64,000 nt of DNA from Gammaproteobacteria bacterium (GTDB lineage Bacteria; Pseudomonadota; Gammaproteobacteria; Pseudomonadales; Azotimanducaceae), in contig JAPOWH010000002.1 of the NCBI GenBank assembly GCA_026707735.1, positions 486,621 through 550,620 of the forward strand, written 5' to 3'. Positions 46,282 to 56,170 of the stretch are shown here, one piece after another; the first letter of the stretch is position 1, and each line of letters opens with the position of its first letter. The notes beneath the pieces were generated by a model that made no database searches, had not been told where the DNA came from, and was given only the letters and a program-made list of their open reading frames with translations. The translations under genes and the position numbers were made by a program.

Positions 46282-46443
46282 CGCTAAATTGCGTGTGCGC
46301 TGAACACGCCAATATGTCTGCATTCTCGCACGTACCATATGGCTGAGACAGACCGGATTGGCAACGCAACGATCTCATTGTGGGTCAATCGTTGAACAGA
46401 AAGGCAAACGTATCGCAGCCTCGGCATTGCGGAAACGCGAACT

Positions 46444-47373
46444 CTACACATAGACCGACGAAGGCAAGCCAAGAACGTAGTGGTCTGCAAGCAATCCCGC
46501 AAACAGTACCGTGAGGTACAGAATCGAGTACTTGAAAGATCGCAGTGGCAGTTTGGGGTCTTCCATTAGCAGCATGGCTGATGAGAAGCCGAGGTAAACA
46601 ATCCCCAGAAGAATTGCGGTGCAAAGATAGATCCATCCGCTCATTCCGATCAGGAACGGAAGCAAGGTTGATACGAACAGCAAAACCGTATAGATGAGAA
46701 TCCACCATCTGGTGTACCTGTCGCCGTGGGTTAGTGGGAGCATAGGAATGCCCGCAGATTCGTAGTCGTCGATTCTGTCAATGGCGAGTGCCCAAAAGTG
46801 AGGGGGCGTCCACATGAAAATAATGAGAACTAGTACCAGCGCGCCAGGTTCTATGGAATTGGTAATTGCAACCCATCCAAGCAGAGGTGGGGCGGCACCG
46901 AACAGCCCCCCGATGACAATGTTTTGCGAGGTTGTGTGTTTCAAAAAGATTGAGTAGAAGACGCCATAGCCCAACCACGAAGCGAGATTCAGCCAAGCCG
47001 CGAGAGGATTCACTAGAAGGAACAGGATTGATGTGCCAGCAAGTCCAAGTGCTGCAGAAAATAGCAGCCCATGGAACGGACGAATGCGCCCGGTAGCCAC
47101 AGGCCTGTGCTCCGTACGTGCCATTCTGCGGTCCCATTGTGCATCCACCACATGGTTCAACACGGCAGCGCTACCCGCCACGAGGGCTATGCCGAGCAAC
47201 CCATAGATCATGAGCGTGACGGAGATCGAACCCTTTACCGACATCAGCATGCCCACCAATGCACAGACAAGCATCAAGAGCACAACCCTCGGTTTGGTCA
47301 TGTCCAAGAGGTCGGTAATCAGACCGGATTGGCGCGCAGATTCGTTCAAGCTAAGTTCCTTTTCGCGAACCAT
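46444..47373 (-). CDS. cyoE: Protoheme IX farnesyltransferase (heme O synthase)
   Basis: Farnesylates heme B to heme O for terminal oxidases. The 309-residue polytopic membrane protein has LLDMTKPRVVLLMLVCALVG at the start, the prenyl-diphosphate motif LNHVVDAQWDRRMART, the phrase EHRPVATGRI, and a second aspartate motif around IDRIDDYESAGIPMLP. In many proteobacteria it sits next to cytochrome oxidase genes; here it stands alone between the sulfatase-like gene and the sugar cluster, so its oxidase is elsewhere. Confidence 0.96.
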   Translation of the reverse strand: MVREKELSLNESARQSGLITDLLDMTKPRVVLLMLVCALVGMLMSVKGSISVTLMIYGLLGIALVAGSAAVLNHVVDAQWDRRMARTEHRPVATGRIRPFHGLLFSAALGLAGTSILFLLVNPLAAWLNLASWLGYGVFYSIFLKHTTSQNIVIGGLFGAAPPLLGWVAITNSIEPGALVLVLIIFMWTPPHFWALAIDRIDDYESAGIPMLPLTHGDRYTRWWILIYTVLLFVSTLLPFLIGMSGWIYLCTAILLGIVYLGFSSAMLLMEDPKLPLRSFKYSILYLTVLFAGLLADHYVLGLPSSVYV

Positions 47374-47524
47374 ATTTTATTGGTCGCAAAGTCGCAGAAC
47401 CACACGCAGTGATTCGCTCAGTGGGTCGGCCTCTGCCACTGAAGCCTGTCATTGCAAGCCGGTGTAGGACTGGAGGTAGTTTCGCCCTTTGCGGATCGCG
47501 AGCAATTGCAGGCGAGTGTCTGAG

Positions 47525-48580
47525 TTAAGACAGCCCCAACACCCGGCGAATCATCTGTTGGTCGGTATCGACTGAGACAAATTCGTCGAATGCTTTGTCC
47601 GTTACGCGAATGATGTGGTCCCGAATGAAGCTCGCTCCTTCTCTCGCACCATCCTCTTGGTGCTTGAGGCAACACTCCCACTCCAAGACAGCCCATCCAT
47701 CAAAGTCGTAACCCGCGAGTTTTGAGAATATGGACCTGAAGTCGATTTGTCCGTCACCTAAAGATCGAAATCGTCCGGATCTGCGCAACCAGTCCTGATA
47801 GCCACCATAAACTCCTTGACGACCGGTCGGATTGAACTCTGCGTCTTTCACATGAAACATCTTGATGCGTTCGTGGTAGATGTCGATAAATGAAAGGTAA
47901 TCCAATTGCTGCAGCATGAAATGGCTTGGGTCGTAGAGCACGTTGGCGCGTGAATGGTTGGCGACCTCATCGAGGAATCTCTCAAATGTCACCCCGTCGT
48001 GCAGGTCTTCGCCGGGATGGATTTCGTAGCAGCAGTCTACTCCCCATCTCTCGAATTCGTCGAGGATTGGTTGCCATCTTCGGCCCAGTTCCCTAAATCC
48101 TTCTTCAACAAGGCCATCTGGTCTTTGCGGCCACGGATAGACCATCGGCCATAGTAGAGATCCAGAAAATGTAGCGTGCGCATCGAGCCCCAGGTTGCGG
48201 CTCGCATGAGCCGCCAGTTTTACTTGTTCGACTGCCCAATCGGTTCGAGCTTGAGGATTGCCTCTTAGGGATGCGGGCGCGAAGCCGTCGAAGAGTTCGT
48301 CGTACGCGGGATGCACGGCGACAAGTTGACCTTCTAAGTGTGTAGACAATTCTGAGATTTGGACGCCACACTCCTGAACTCTGCCAGACAGCTCGTCGCA
48401 ATAGGTTTTACTCTCGGCTGCCATTTCGACATCTATGAACTTGGGATTGCCAATGGGAACCTGAATTCCTACGAACCCTAAGTTGGCCGCCCACTTGGCC
48501 ATGGATTCGATGCTGTCAAAGGGTTCAGAATCGTCGATGAATTGCGCAAGAAAAATAGCTGGACCTTTTAGCGTCTTCAT
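47525..48580 (-). CDS. Sugar phosphate isomerase/epimerase family protein (TIM barrel), first
   Basis: A 351-residue protein of the xylose-isomerase-like TIM-barrel family (AP endonuclease 2 fold). Metal-binding acidic and His residues can be placed in CYEIHPGED, VLYDPSHFML, KMFHVKDAEF and WAVLEWE. It lies five bases downstream of the Gfo/Idh/MocA gene on the same strand, with a GGAG site before its ATG, so they are one transcript. Such pairs typically degrade inositols, oxidised sugars or glycosidic disaccharides through 3-keto intermediates; substrate is not decidable here. Confidence 0.88.
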   Translation of the reverse strand: MKTLKGPAIFLAQFIDDSEPFDSIESMAKWAANLGFVGIQVPIGNPKFIDVEMAAESKTYCDELSGRVQECGVQISELSTHLEGQLVAVHPAYDELFDGFAPASLRGNPQARTDWAVEQVKLAAHASRNLGLDAHATFSGSLLWPMVYPWPQRPDGLVEEGFRELGRRWQPILDEFERWGVDCCYEIHPGEDLHDGVTFERFLDEVANHSRANVLYDPSHFMLQQLDYLSFIDIYHERIKMFHVKDAEFNPTGRQGVYGGYQDWLRRSGRFRSLGDGQIDFRSIFSKLAGYDFDGWAVLEWECCLKHQEDGAREGASFIRDHIIRVTDKAFDEFVSVDTDQQMIRRVLGLS

Positions 48581-48585
48581 TTAGT

Positions 48586-49743
48586 TCACTCCGTTGTCAA
48601 TTTTGTCCACTTGGAATTTTGTTGCGAGCTCGCGACGGCTGCTTCTATGAAGGCCATGCCTCGGATGCCGTCTTCGATGGTTGGGAAATCTTGCTCGCAA
48701 TTCCCAATGGCTGTCCCCGACGCGCATTGTCTAACCGCGCGGGCAAAGTTTTTGTATAGCACGGCAAACGCTTCAAGAAATCCTTCCGGATGCCCCGCGG
48801 GCAATCGAGTTGCCTCGACTGCAGGTTCGTGCACTCCGGGTCCGCCAGTTCTTCTCACCTCAAAAGGTCGGTCGTTCCACCGTACTACAAGTGAGTTTGG
48901 TTCTAGCTGAGACCATTCCACGCCGCCCAGCTCCCCATATAGTCTTATGCTCAGATTGTTCTCGACCCCTACGGCAATTTGGCTTGCACAGAGCACGCCC
49001 TTTGGTCCACCTTCGAACCTAAGCAATATGTTCCCATCGTCGTCAAGTCTTCGAGCGGGAACGAATGTGGAAAGGTCGGAACTTAGCCACTCCACTTTTT
49101 GATTGGTGGTGAATTCTGCAAGCTGAAATGCATGCGTCCCAATATCACCTATGCACCCAGCTGTACCTGAACGACTAGGGTCCGTTCGCCACTCAGCCTG
49201 CTTGTTGCCAAGAACTTCCAATCGATCGGCAAGCCACCCCTGAATGTATTCGACGTTTATTCGTCGCAGTTTTCCTAATGCACCAATTTGCACTAAGTGT
49301 CGCGCTTCCCGGATCATGGGGTATCCCGTATAGTTGTGGGTCAAAGCGAAAATCCGCTCTGCTTGGTCAATCCTAACTTTCAGGTCAAGTGCTTCCGGAA
49401 GTGTGAAGGTTGCCGGTTTGTCGCAAACTACGTGGAAACCGGATTCAAGAGCCAGTACTGCCACAGGATGATGAAGGTGGTTTGGTGTTACGACCGTTAC
49501 GAAGTCGATACGCTGATCGGCGGGCAACTGTGATTCCCGGAGGAGCATCTCTTTGTAGTTGTTGTAGCAACGATTAGGCACAAGGCCATACATTTCGGTA
49601 CCCGAACGAATTGAGCGTTTCTCGTCGCTAGAAAACGCACCCGCCACCAATTGGATTGTTCCGTCCAGCTCGGCTGCCATTCTGTGGACAGTCCCAATAA
49701 ACGATCCCTCACCCCCGCCGACCATGCCCATTCGAAGTTTCAT
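48586..49743 (-). CDS. Gfo/Idh/MocA family oxidoreductase
   Basis: A 385-residue NAD(P)-dependent sugar or inositol dehydrogenase. The N-terminal dinucleotide fold begins [36 protein letters not shown] holds the conserved Lys of the EKP-type motif (here DKP), and [16 protein letters not shown] provides the catalytic Asp/His region (DIGTH). The C-terminal [21 protein letters not shown] is typical of the group. It is divergent, back to back, from the next isomerase gene (start 132 bases away). Confidence 0.93.
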   Translation of the reverse strand: MKLRMGMVGGGEGSFIGTVHRMAAELDGTIQLVAGAFSSDEKRSIRSGTEMYGLVPNRCYNNYKEMLLRESQLPADQRIDFVTVVTPNHLHHPVAVLALESGFHVVCDKPATFTLPEALDLKVRIDQAERIFALTHNYTGYPMIREARHLVQIGALGKLRRINVEYIQGWLADRLEVLGNKQAEWRTDPSRSGTAGCIGDIGTHAFQLAEFTTNQKVEWLSSDLSTFVPARRLDDDGNILLRFEGGPKGVLCASQIAVGVENNLSIRLYGELGGVEWSQLEPNSLVVRWNDRPFEVRRTGGPGVHEPAVEATRLPAGHPEGFLEAFAVLYKNFARAVRQCASGTAIGNCEQDFPTIEDGIRGMAFIEAAVASSQQNSKWTKLTTE

Positions 49744-49874
49744 TGTGTTTGCTGTCTAAATCTGAAATAACTGGGGAATGCTACAGGAAGTCCGACGATT
49801 GCGGAGTAGGGGTCGGATTGGTCGGTGCTCTGGTGCCTTATGATCTACGCGACATACAAAATCGGAAGTGCAAT

Positions 49875-50642
49875 ATGGCCGTACGCGAAAAACCAATCTC
49901 TGTGCAACTTTATTCTTTGCGAAAGGAGTCGTCAAGCAACTTTGACGCAGTGCTAGAACGCGTTGCAGCAATTGGCTATCGCGGAGTCGAGCCCTTCCAT
50001 TTGTTCAACAAACCTCCTGAGGAGTTCGCTAGGCAAGTTAGCGATTTAGGTATGCAAGTCTCTTCAAGTCACTATCCTTGGGCAAACCTTACGGATCCGA
50101 GCGAAGTCATTGATATTGTGAAGTCGCTCGGACTGTCGCGCGCGGCCGGAGGGTTTGGACCGCCGGACTTTGAGAGCGGCGATGCAATTAAGCGCACCGT
50201 AGAGACTGTCAACGGGATCGCTGAGCGTTTGAAGGCTGCAGATATCGAACTCTTCCTGCACAACCATTGGTTCGAGTTCATCCCCGTGAATGGCGAGATT
50301 CCCTATCACACCTTGCAGAAGCATTGCCCAGATGTGCTCTTTGAGGTGGACACCTATTGGGCGGCCAACTTTGGCGAGCGTGACCCAGCGGAGGAGGTAA
50401 GGCGGGTGCGTCAGCGAGCACCTCTATTGCATATCAAAGATGGTCCGTTGCTTCGAGATCAAGCCCATGTAGCCGTTGGGAAAGGAAACATGAACATTCC
50501 AGAGGTAATACGTGCAGCTGACACAGATGTTTTGGAGTGGTTAATCGTAGAGCTGGATAGTTGCGATACCGACATGTTTCAAGCTGTGGACGAGAGCTAC
50601 AAGTACTTAATCAGTAACAAGCTTGCGGAGGGTCAGTTCTGA
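49875..50642 (+). CDS. Sugar phosphate isomerase/epimerase family protein (TIM barrel), second
   Basis: A 255-residue TIM-barrel protein of the same broad family as the one at 47525 but shorter and distinct. Seen are VQLYSLRKE at strand 1, GYRGVEPFH, the metal-ligand segments LFLHNHWFEF, LFEVDTYWA, LLHIKDGPL and LIVELDSCD. The ATG at 49875 follows GGAAGTG and gives the expected start; upstream in-frame starts (to 49743) add 44 unrelated residues. With the divergent dehydrogenase and the first isomerase it forms a small sugar-catabolism set lacking a transporter. Confidence 0.9.
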   Translation: MAVREKPISVQLYSLRKESSSNFDAVLERVAAIGYRGVEPFHLFNKPPEEFARQVSDLGMQVSSSHYPWANLTDPSEVIDIVKSLGLSRAAGGFGPPDFESGDAIKRTVETVNGIAERLKAADIELFLHNHWFEFIPVNGEIPYHTLQKHCPDVLFEVDTYWAANFGERDPAEEVRRVRQRAPLLHIKDGPLLRDQAHVAVGKGNMNIPEVIRAADTDVLEWLIVELDSCDTDMFQAVDESYKYLISNKLAEGQF

Positions 50643-51065
50643 ACTGCCAGGAGTGATTCTTGTAGATATAGATCCGCTTTGCTGGGCAACTCAATGCTCG
50701 TACATCCAGAGAGTTAGCTGCGGAAAAAAGAAAACATATGGGGACGACGCCAATAGCAATGCAAGGCCGTCCGCTATTGAAATAATTGGGCCAAGGTACG
50801 TTGCAAAGACGAAAGTTAATTTTGACGTTGTAACGAAGCTCGACCGTGTCGCATCGTGTAGTAAACTTGAGGGGAATTGAAAGCTATCACATGCCGCGAT
50901 TCTTGCTATTGGTTGCGGGCGCATTGCATCCATGCATGAGCGGTTTTTTCTCGTGTGGGCCTTTGCTTAACACTCGCACTGTGAATGTGCGCTAATCGAG
51001 ATGGCTGCAAGAACACAAAACTAGGTGGAAACCCATCAGGTTTTGGCGTTGAAGGAGACAAGAAA
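50643..51065. other. 423-base region upstream of the paralogue/MoxR operon
   Basis: No gene or structured RNA is recognised. It presumably holds the promoter of the long operon that follows. Just before the first start there is a ribosome site GAAGGAGA and, 30 bases further up, a small AAACC/GGTTT hairpin of doubtful meaning. Confidence 0.5.
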
Positions 51066-52718
51066 ATGACGAATTGCCTGTTGCGAAAAGGTAGAAGTGC
51101 TCTGGTTCTAGTTGCCTCCATTGCGGTGGCCATCGGTTCGATATCAGGTGTTGCTCAGCAACAAGACTCCGGTGTCACCAGCGGTGGACCACTGGAAATC
51201 AAAGTCATCGGTGATCGAATTCTTGCGCGGGTTGAACTGCAAACACAAAGGTGGGTCAAGGACACGCACGTCATCATCGACTATGACATGCCATTTCACA
51301 TGGCCTTCAATTTTCCCGTGATAAGAGAACTCAGGTTCGGAGAAGACGAAACAACTCTTAAGGTCCTAAACGACAACTTTCGAATGGAAATTCCACGCAC
51401 CGGAATTTTCGACGAACGAAATCTTGGCAGGCAAATGACCACAGAGATCACTAGTCGTTACGATCAGGAACTCGAGAGCATCGATATCGTCGCCATAATC
51501 GGTTGGCCCGCGTTGCGAGAGTATGGAATGACTCTTGACATCCAAGAGGGAACCCTCGTACTACACCCGGAAGGCGAGCTATCGTCAAGCGAAGTTCAGG
51601 CGGGATCGGAGAAATTCGTCGAAGGAGTGGAAATAGTCGGCGGCTCCGTCTTCATTCCCGTTAACTACAACGGCGGCCAACGCGGTTTTATGAAGATGAA
51701 GACGGCAGGCTACCACACCGTATTGAATAGGGAACTACTGGACAACCGGGAAGCCGGCATTGTGGATGAAGCATATTTCGGGCGCGACCAGAGCATGAAG
51801 ATGTCCGATATGGCAGCTTTCTATCCACAGGATCTTTATCAGCAATGGTGGGACGAGTATGCAGCCCGCAAGGAAACGGAAAAGCAAATCCGCGAACAAA
51901 TGCAGGAAAACGGGGAAACCTTTCCCGAGGAGTTCGCAGTTCAACAGCCCGACCAACCAAGTTCGGACGTTGTATTCGTGGCGGGACTGAGTGTAATCTC
52001 GGGCTATAGGATCGCTCTCGATCAAAACCAAGGTTTCATTGGGCTATCGAGAACTGTAAACAGCAACTATTCCGAAGCTGACCATCAGTTTTACATGGCT
52101 GCTGCCGCCAAAGATGAAGAGAAGTTGTTCGAATATCTCGAAGCGAATCCGACCGACCGAAATGTCGAAGAGGCGGTAAGCGAAATCTTCGATCTTGGAC
52201 TCGAGAGCGGTGCTTCGGCGGACCGGCAAATTGCCGCCATTCAATATGGAATTGACGCGGCGCAGGAACGGAGGCAGTTCGTCTATGTCGCCGATTTTGT
52301 CTTCCAATTGGCATCTAGTCAGGAATCCATGGACCAGCACGCCGACCTGCTCATCGCCGTTGGAGAAAAAGCGATGGAGTACGTGGCGCGCTCGGAATCT
52401 CCCAAGTTCCGTCAACAAGTGCAAATGTTGCTGGGTGATCGCTACTTGGCGCGAAACGACAACCAGAAAGCTTGGCAGTACTTTCTGTCAGCTGCATTCA
52501 ACAGTGATCCCGAACTTGCGGCGTTTTCTCGCTACGATCTTGGGCGCGCCTACGAAGCCTTGGGTCGTGACCGCCGGGCGTACGTCAACTACAAGCGTGC
52601 ACTTTCTCAGGGCTTGCCGCCCGACCGCGCGGAGAACGCAACTCAGGCGCTAAACAGGATTAGGCCCCGTTTAGATCCAAACGATGAAATATTGCTGGAA
52701 GAATCCGAAGACGGTTAA
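51066..52718 (+). CDS. Secreted two-lobe aspartic-protease-like protein with C-terminal TPR-like repeats, paralogue 1
   Basis: I know no name for this 550-residue protein. After a signal peptide (to about residue 31) there are two similar beta-rich lobes. Lobe 1 (about 43-170) has THVIIDYDMP, then AIIGWPALREYGMTLDIQEG. Lobe 2 (about 190-330) has FIPVNYNGG, then VAGLSVISGYRIALDQNQGF. The pattern of a hydrophobic strand plus G-x-x-ΨL-x-x-YG-Ψ-x-ΨD resembles clan AA (retropepsin/pepsin) lobes, but the catalytic D-T/S-G is missing, so it is probably not a protease. Residues about 430-530 (GDRYLARNDNQKAWQYFLSA, GRAYEALGRDRRAYVNYKRA) look like TPR repeats. ATG with a GGAGA site. First of three tandem copies. 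Confidence 0.8.
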   Translation: MTNCLLRKGRSALVLVASIAVAIGSISGVAQQQDSGVTSGGPLEIKVIGDRILARVELQTQRWVKDTHVIIDYDMPFHMAFNFPVIRELRFGEDETTLKVLNDNFRMEIPRTGIFDERNLGRQMTTEITSRYDQELESIDIVAIIGWPALREYGMTLDIQEGTLVLHPEGELSSSEVQAGSEKFVEGVEIVGGSVFIPVNYNGGQRGFMKMKTAGYHTVLNRELLDNREAGIVDEAYFGRDQSMKMSDMAAFYPQDLYQQWWDEYAARKETEKQIREQMQENGETFPEEFAVQQPDQPSSDVVFVAGLSVISGYRIALDQNQGFIGLSRTVNSNYSEADHQFYMAAAAKDEEKLFEYLEANPTDRNVEEAVSEIFDLGLESGASADRQIAAIQYGIDAAQERRQFVYVADFVFQLASSQESMDQHADLLIAVGEKAMEYVARSESPKFRQQVQMLLGDRYLARNDNQKAWQYFLSAAFNSDPELAAFSRYDLGRAYEALGRDRRAYVNYKRALSQGLPPDRAENATQALNRIRPRLDPNDEILLEESEDG

Positions 52719-52776
52719 CGCTGCGCAGGTCGGAATTCAAAAGCACGACTACAACATCAGAGCAGTGTTTTCCACG

Positions 52777-54411
52777 ATGAGACCTAAGAGAGGATGGAGA
52801 CTTGTCGTTGCTCTATCAACGATCCTCTTCCTGCTTTCTTTTGGAGGCGTTCTTGCACAGCCGTCTGAAGTCGCCGATACAGACGGTGGCCAACTATCTA
52901 TTCGCATTCTTGGCGACAAGATCTTGGCGCGAGTTGAAATGGCCACACAGGTTTTCTTCAAGGAGACTCATGTGGTCATCGACTACGCCTCTCCAATCGG
53001 ATTGATGATTAACGGGAACGTTATTGGCGGGATCGGTTATGGCGAGGGAGAAAACACCCTCAAGATTCTGAACCAGAATTTTCGTCTGGCTGTGCCACGG
53101 TCTGAAATACGTCCGGAGCAAGGAAATGTCACCGGACAGTTGACTGCTCGCTACGACATGGATCTTGAGCAAGTAGATGTTATTGCCATATTAGGATGGC
53201 CGGTTCTTAGACGCTACGGCATGACGCTCGACATCCAAGACAAGCTCATCGAACTTCATCCTGAAAACGAGCTTGTTGCTGCAGATGTGCAAATGAGTTC
53301 GGATGTATTCGTCGAGGGTATTGAAGTCATTGGCGATACAGTTTTTGTACCCGTGAATTACAACGGGGGTCAGCGGGCTTTCATGAAGATGAGCACAGGC
53401 GGCTACCACACTGTGCTAAATCGAGAATTACTTGATGATCGTGAGCGCGGCATTGTCGACGAAGCTTATTTCGGGTCAAGCAAGGAAGTGAAGATCTCGG
53501 ATATGGCAGCGTTTTACCCGCAGGACCTATACACGCGCTGGTGGGACGAATACGCAGCAGCCAAGGAGGCGGAGAGAGCAGCGCGTCAGCAGATGCAGGA
53601 AGCCGGACAGACCTTTCCCGAGGAATTCGCAGCCCGGCAACCCGATCAGCCAAGTTCGGACGTTCTCTTCGTTTCGGGTCTTAGCCTGCTTGCGGGCTAT
53701 CGCGTCGAGCTCGATCCCAACCAAGGGTTTGTAGGCATCTCTCGTACATTGAATAGCAACTATTCCGAAGCAGACCACCAGTTCTATATGGCGGTTGCTG
53801 CAAAGGACGAGGATGGGCTTTTGAAGTACCTGCAAGAGAATCCTAACGACCGCAATGTAGAAGAAGCGGTCTCGGATCTGTTTGCATTAGGCATGGAGAG
53901 CGGTGCCAACGTAGAGCGACAACTCACGACGGTGGATTTTGGACTCGAGATTCAAGCTGAGCATAGGAAATTCAATTACCTCCTTGGGTTTGTTGGACAG
54001 TTGATGACCTCAGAAGAGAATCGGGACAACTTTGCGGATCTCATCATCGCGTTAGGCGAGAAAGCGCTTGTTCATGTATCCAGGTCAGAGTCGCCAGCAA
54101 TTCGACAGCAACTGCAAATGACGATTGGAGATCGCTACTTGGCAAGAAACGATGCCAGAAATGCTCAACGATATTTCTTGTCTGCCGCGTTCAATGGAGA
54201 TCCCCGTTTAGATGCGGCTGTTCGCTACGACTTGGCACGGGCCTATGAAGCCTTGGGACAAGATCGCCGGGCGTTTGCCAGTTACAAGACTGCGCTCTCA
54301 AAAGGTTTGCCTCCAAGTCAGGCTGAAAACGCATCAGAAGCGCTTAGTCGAATTAGGACTAGGCTTGACCCTAACGATGAACTCTTGATCGATGAGCAAG
54401 AGGACGGGTAA
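52777..54411 (+). CDS. Secreted two-lobe aspartic-protease-like protein with TPR-like repeats, paralogue 2
   Basis: A 544-residue paralogue of the gene before it, over half identical by eye, with the same order: signal peptide (VVALSTILFLLSFGGVLAQ), lobe 1 (THVVIDYASP; AILGWPVLRRYGMTLDIQDK), lobe 2 (FVPVNYNGGQRAFMKMSTGG; VSGLSLLAGYRVELDPNQGF), and TPR-like C terminus (GDRYLARNDARNAQRYFLSA). The phrase SNYSEADHQFYMA linking lobe 2 to the helical part is invariant with copy 1. The chosen ATG starts a good signal peptide; the frame extends upstream into copy 1. Both copies are intact. Confidence 0.8.
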   Translation: MRPKRGWRLVVALSTILFLLSFGGVLAQPSEVADTDGGQLSIRILGDKILARVEMATQVFFKETHVVIDYASPIGLMINGNVIGGIGYGEGENTLKILNQNFRLAVPRSEIRPEQGNVTGQLTARYDMDLEQVDVIAILGWPVLRRYGMTLDIQDKLIELHPENELVAADVQMSSDVFVEGIEVIGDTVFVPVNYNGGQRAFMKMSTGGYHTVLNRELLDDRERGIVDEAYFGSSKEVKISDMAAFYPQDLYTRWWDEYAAAKEAERAARQQMQEAGQTFPEEFAARQPDQPSSDVLFVSGLSLLAGYRVELDPNQGFVGISRTLNSNYSEADHQFYMAVAAKDEDGLLKYLQENPNDRNVEEAVSDLFALGMESGANVERQLTTVDFGLEIQAEHRKFNYLLGFVGQLMTSEENRDNFADLIIALGEKALVHVSRSESPAIRQQLQMTIGDRYLARNDARNAQRYFLSAAFNGDPRLDAAVRYDLARAYEALGQDRRAFASYKTALSKGLPPSQAENASEALSRIRTRLDPNDELLIDEQEDG

Positions 54412-54499
54412 TTGGGTAATATATGGAACTATCAATACGGCGTACGGTTCTTGTGACTGTACTCGGGTTTTGAAACTTATCAAAGAATAGGTGGAACAC

Positions 54500-56170
54500 A
54501 TGCTATTTGGACGAAACTCAACTCGATCTATTGAACGGTCGAGGACCTCCCTCTTTGCAGGGCTTGCCTGTACTCTCGCGGCTTTGCTATTGGTACTTGT
54601 TGCTCCAATCCACACAATGGCGGCACAAGGACAGGACTTGGAAGGTTCGCCGGGAGGCCCGCTGGAGATCAAGGTAATTGGTGACAAGATCCTTGCTCGA
54701 GTCGAACTGCAGACTGAAGTGTGGTTCAAGGACACGCATGTCATCGTCGACTACAACATGCCCTATGCCATGATGATCCAATCGTGCGTCTATGGCAATG
54801 TTCGTTTTGGTGAAGGCGAAACGACAATGCGAATCCTCAACAACGATTTCAGAGTGGAAGTTCCTCGCGAACAAATCGTTCCCGAAATTGGAGCGGTTTG
54901 CGGCGAGTTGACCGGCAAGTACGACAAGCATCTTGACCAAGTCGACATAGTGGCGATCGTCGGTTGGCCATTGCTGCGTCAGTTTGGATTGACGCTAGAT
55001 ATTCAGGCCGGCTCGATGGTTCTGCATCCTGAGGGCGAACTCTCGGCTGACGAAGTCCGAGCAAATTCAGTTGCATTTGTGGATGGCGTGGAATTAATCG
55101 GCAGCTCCGTGTTTATTCCCGTGAATTACAACGGTGGTCAATCGGCGTTCATGAAGGTGAGTACCAGCGGCTATCACACTGTATTGAATCGGGAGCTGCT
55201 CGACGATCGAGAAGCTGGAGTAATCGACGAAGCGTATTTTGGCTTCGATGAGTCCATGAAGATTTCAGACATGGCCGCGTTGTATCCGCAGGACGTGTAT
55301 ACGCAGTGGTGGGATGCCTATGCGGCTGCCAAAGCAGAACAGAAGCGGCTGGAAGAGGAGGATCCAAGAGTTGTAGGGCAAATTGTGGTGACACAACCGG
55401 ATCAGCCTAGCTCCGACGTACTTTTGGTTTCCGGACTGAGTGTTCTATCAGGCTACCGTATTGTGCTCGATCAGAATCAGGGATTTGTAGGCTTGTCTCG
55501 AACGCTCAATAGCAACTATTCCGACGCTGACCATCAGTTCTACATGGCGGCGGCCGCACGTGATGAAGATGCGCTGTATCAGTATCTTGAGGAAAACCCA
55601 ACCGATCGTAATGTTGAAGAGGCGGTAGCAGACTTCGTTAATCTGGGACTTGAAAGCGGAGCTTCCATAGATCGCCTAGTTTCCGCAGTTGACTTCGGAT
55701 TGGGTGTTAACGAAGAACGCAGAAAGTTCACCTACCTTGCAGACTTTGTCTTTGACATGTGGGGCAACGTGGAATCGCGAGACCAATTCTCACCGGTTAT
55801 CGTTGTTTTGGGTGAAAAAGCGATGGGATATATAGAGCGATCAGATACTCCTAAGGATCGCCAAAAGGTGCAAGGCATTCTTGGTGACCGCTATCTGGCG
55901 AGAAACGACGCGGAAACCGCGTGGAAGTACTTCCTGTCAGCGGCATTCAACGGTGATCCCGAACTTGACGCCATTACGCGTTTCGATCTGGGTCGCGTTT
56001 ACGAAGCACTTGGTCGCGACAGCAGAGCCTACGCGAACTACACGAGAGCTCTTTCGGCGGGCGGGTTACCGCCAGAGTCCGTGGAAATTGCGACTCAAGC
56101 CAAGGAGAGGCTCCGACTTCGTCTTGATCCCAATGACGACGCGCTAAGAACGGACGCTCAAGGTGGCTAA
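54500..56170 (+). CDS. Secreted two-lobe aspartic-protease-like protein with TPR-like repeats, paralogue 3
   Basis: A 556-residue paralogue. Signal peptide LACTLAALLLVLVAPIHTMAA, lobe 1 (THVIVDYNMP; AIVGWPLLRQFGLTLDIQAG), lobe 2 (FIPVNYNGGQSAFMKVSTSG; VSGLSVLSGYRIVLDQNQGF) and TPR-like end (GDRYLARNDAETAWKYFLSA). Unlike copies 1 and 2 the acidic loop between WWDAYAAAK and the QPDQPSSDV motif is altered and holds EEEDPRVVG. The AGGTGG site favours the ATG at 54500 over the GTG nine bases upstream. Its end overlaps the start of the next gene by eight bases, tying the family to the MoxR operon. Confidence 0.8.
   Translation: MLFGRNSTRSIERSRTSLFAGLACTLAALLLVLVAPIHTMAAQGQDLEGSPGGPLEIKVIGDKILARVELQTEVWFKDTHVIVDYNMPYAMMIQSCVYGNVRFGEGETTMRILNNDFRVEVPREQIVPEIGAVCGELTGKYDKHLDQVDIVAIVGWPLLRQFGLTLDIQAGSMVLHPEGELSADEVRANSVAFVDGVELIGSSVFIPVNYNGGQSAFMKVSTSGYHTVLNRELLDDREAGVIDEAYFGFDESMKISDMAALYPQDVYTQWWDAYAAAKAEQKRLEEEDPRVVGQIVVTQPDQPSSDVLLVSGLSVLSGYRIVLDQNQGFVGLSRTLNSNYSDADHQFYMAAAARDEDALYQYLEENPTDRNVEEAVADFVNLGLESGASIDRLVSAVDFGLGVNEERRKFTYLADFVFDMWGNVESRDQFSPVIVVLGEKAMGYIERSDTPKDRQKVQGILGDRYLARNDAETAWKYFLSAAFNGDPELDAITRFDLGRVYEALGRDSRAYANYTRALSAGGLPPESVEIATQAKERLRLRLDPNDDALRTDAQGG

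Noticed and set aside
51066..56170. Active aspartic proteases
   Set aside because: The D-T/S-G catalytic triplet is missing from both lobes in all three copies, so activity is not supported.
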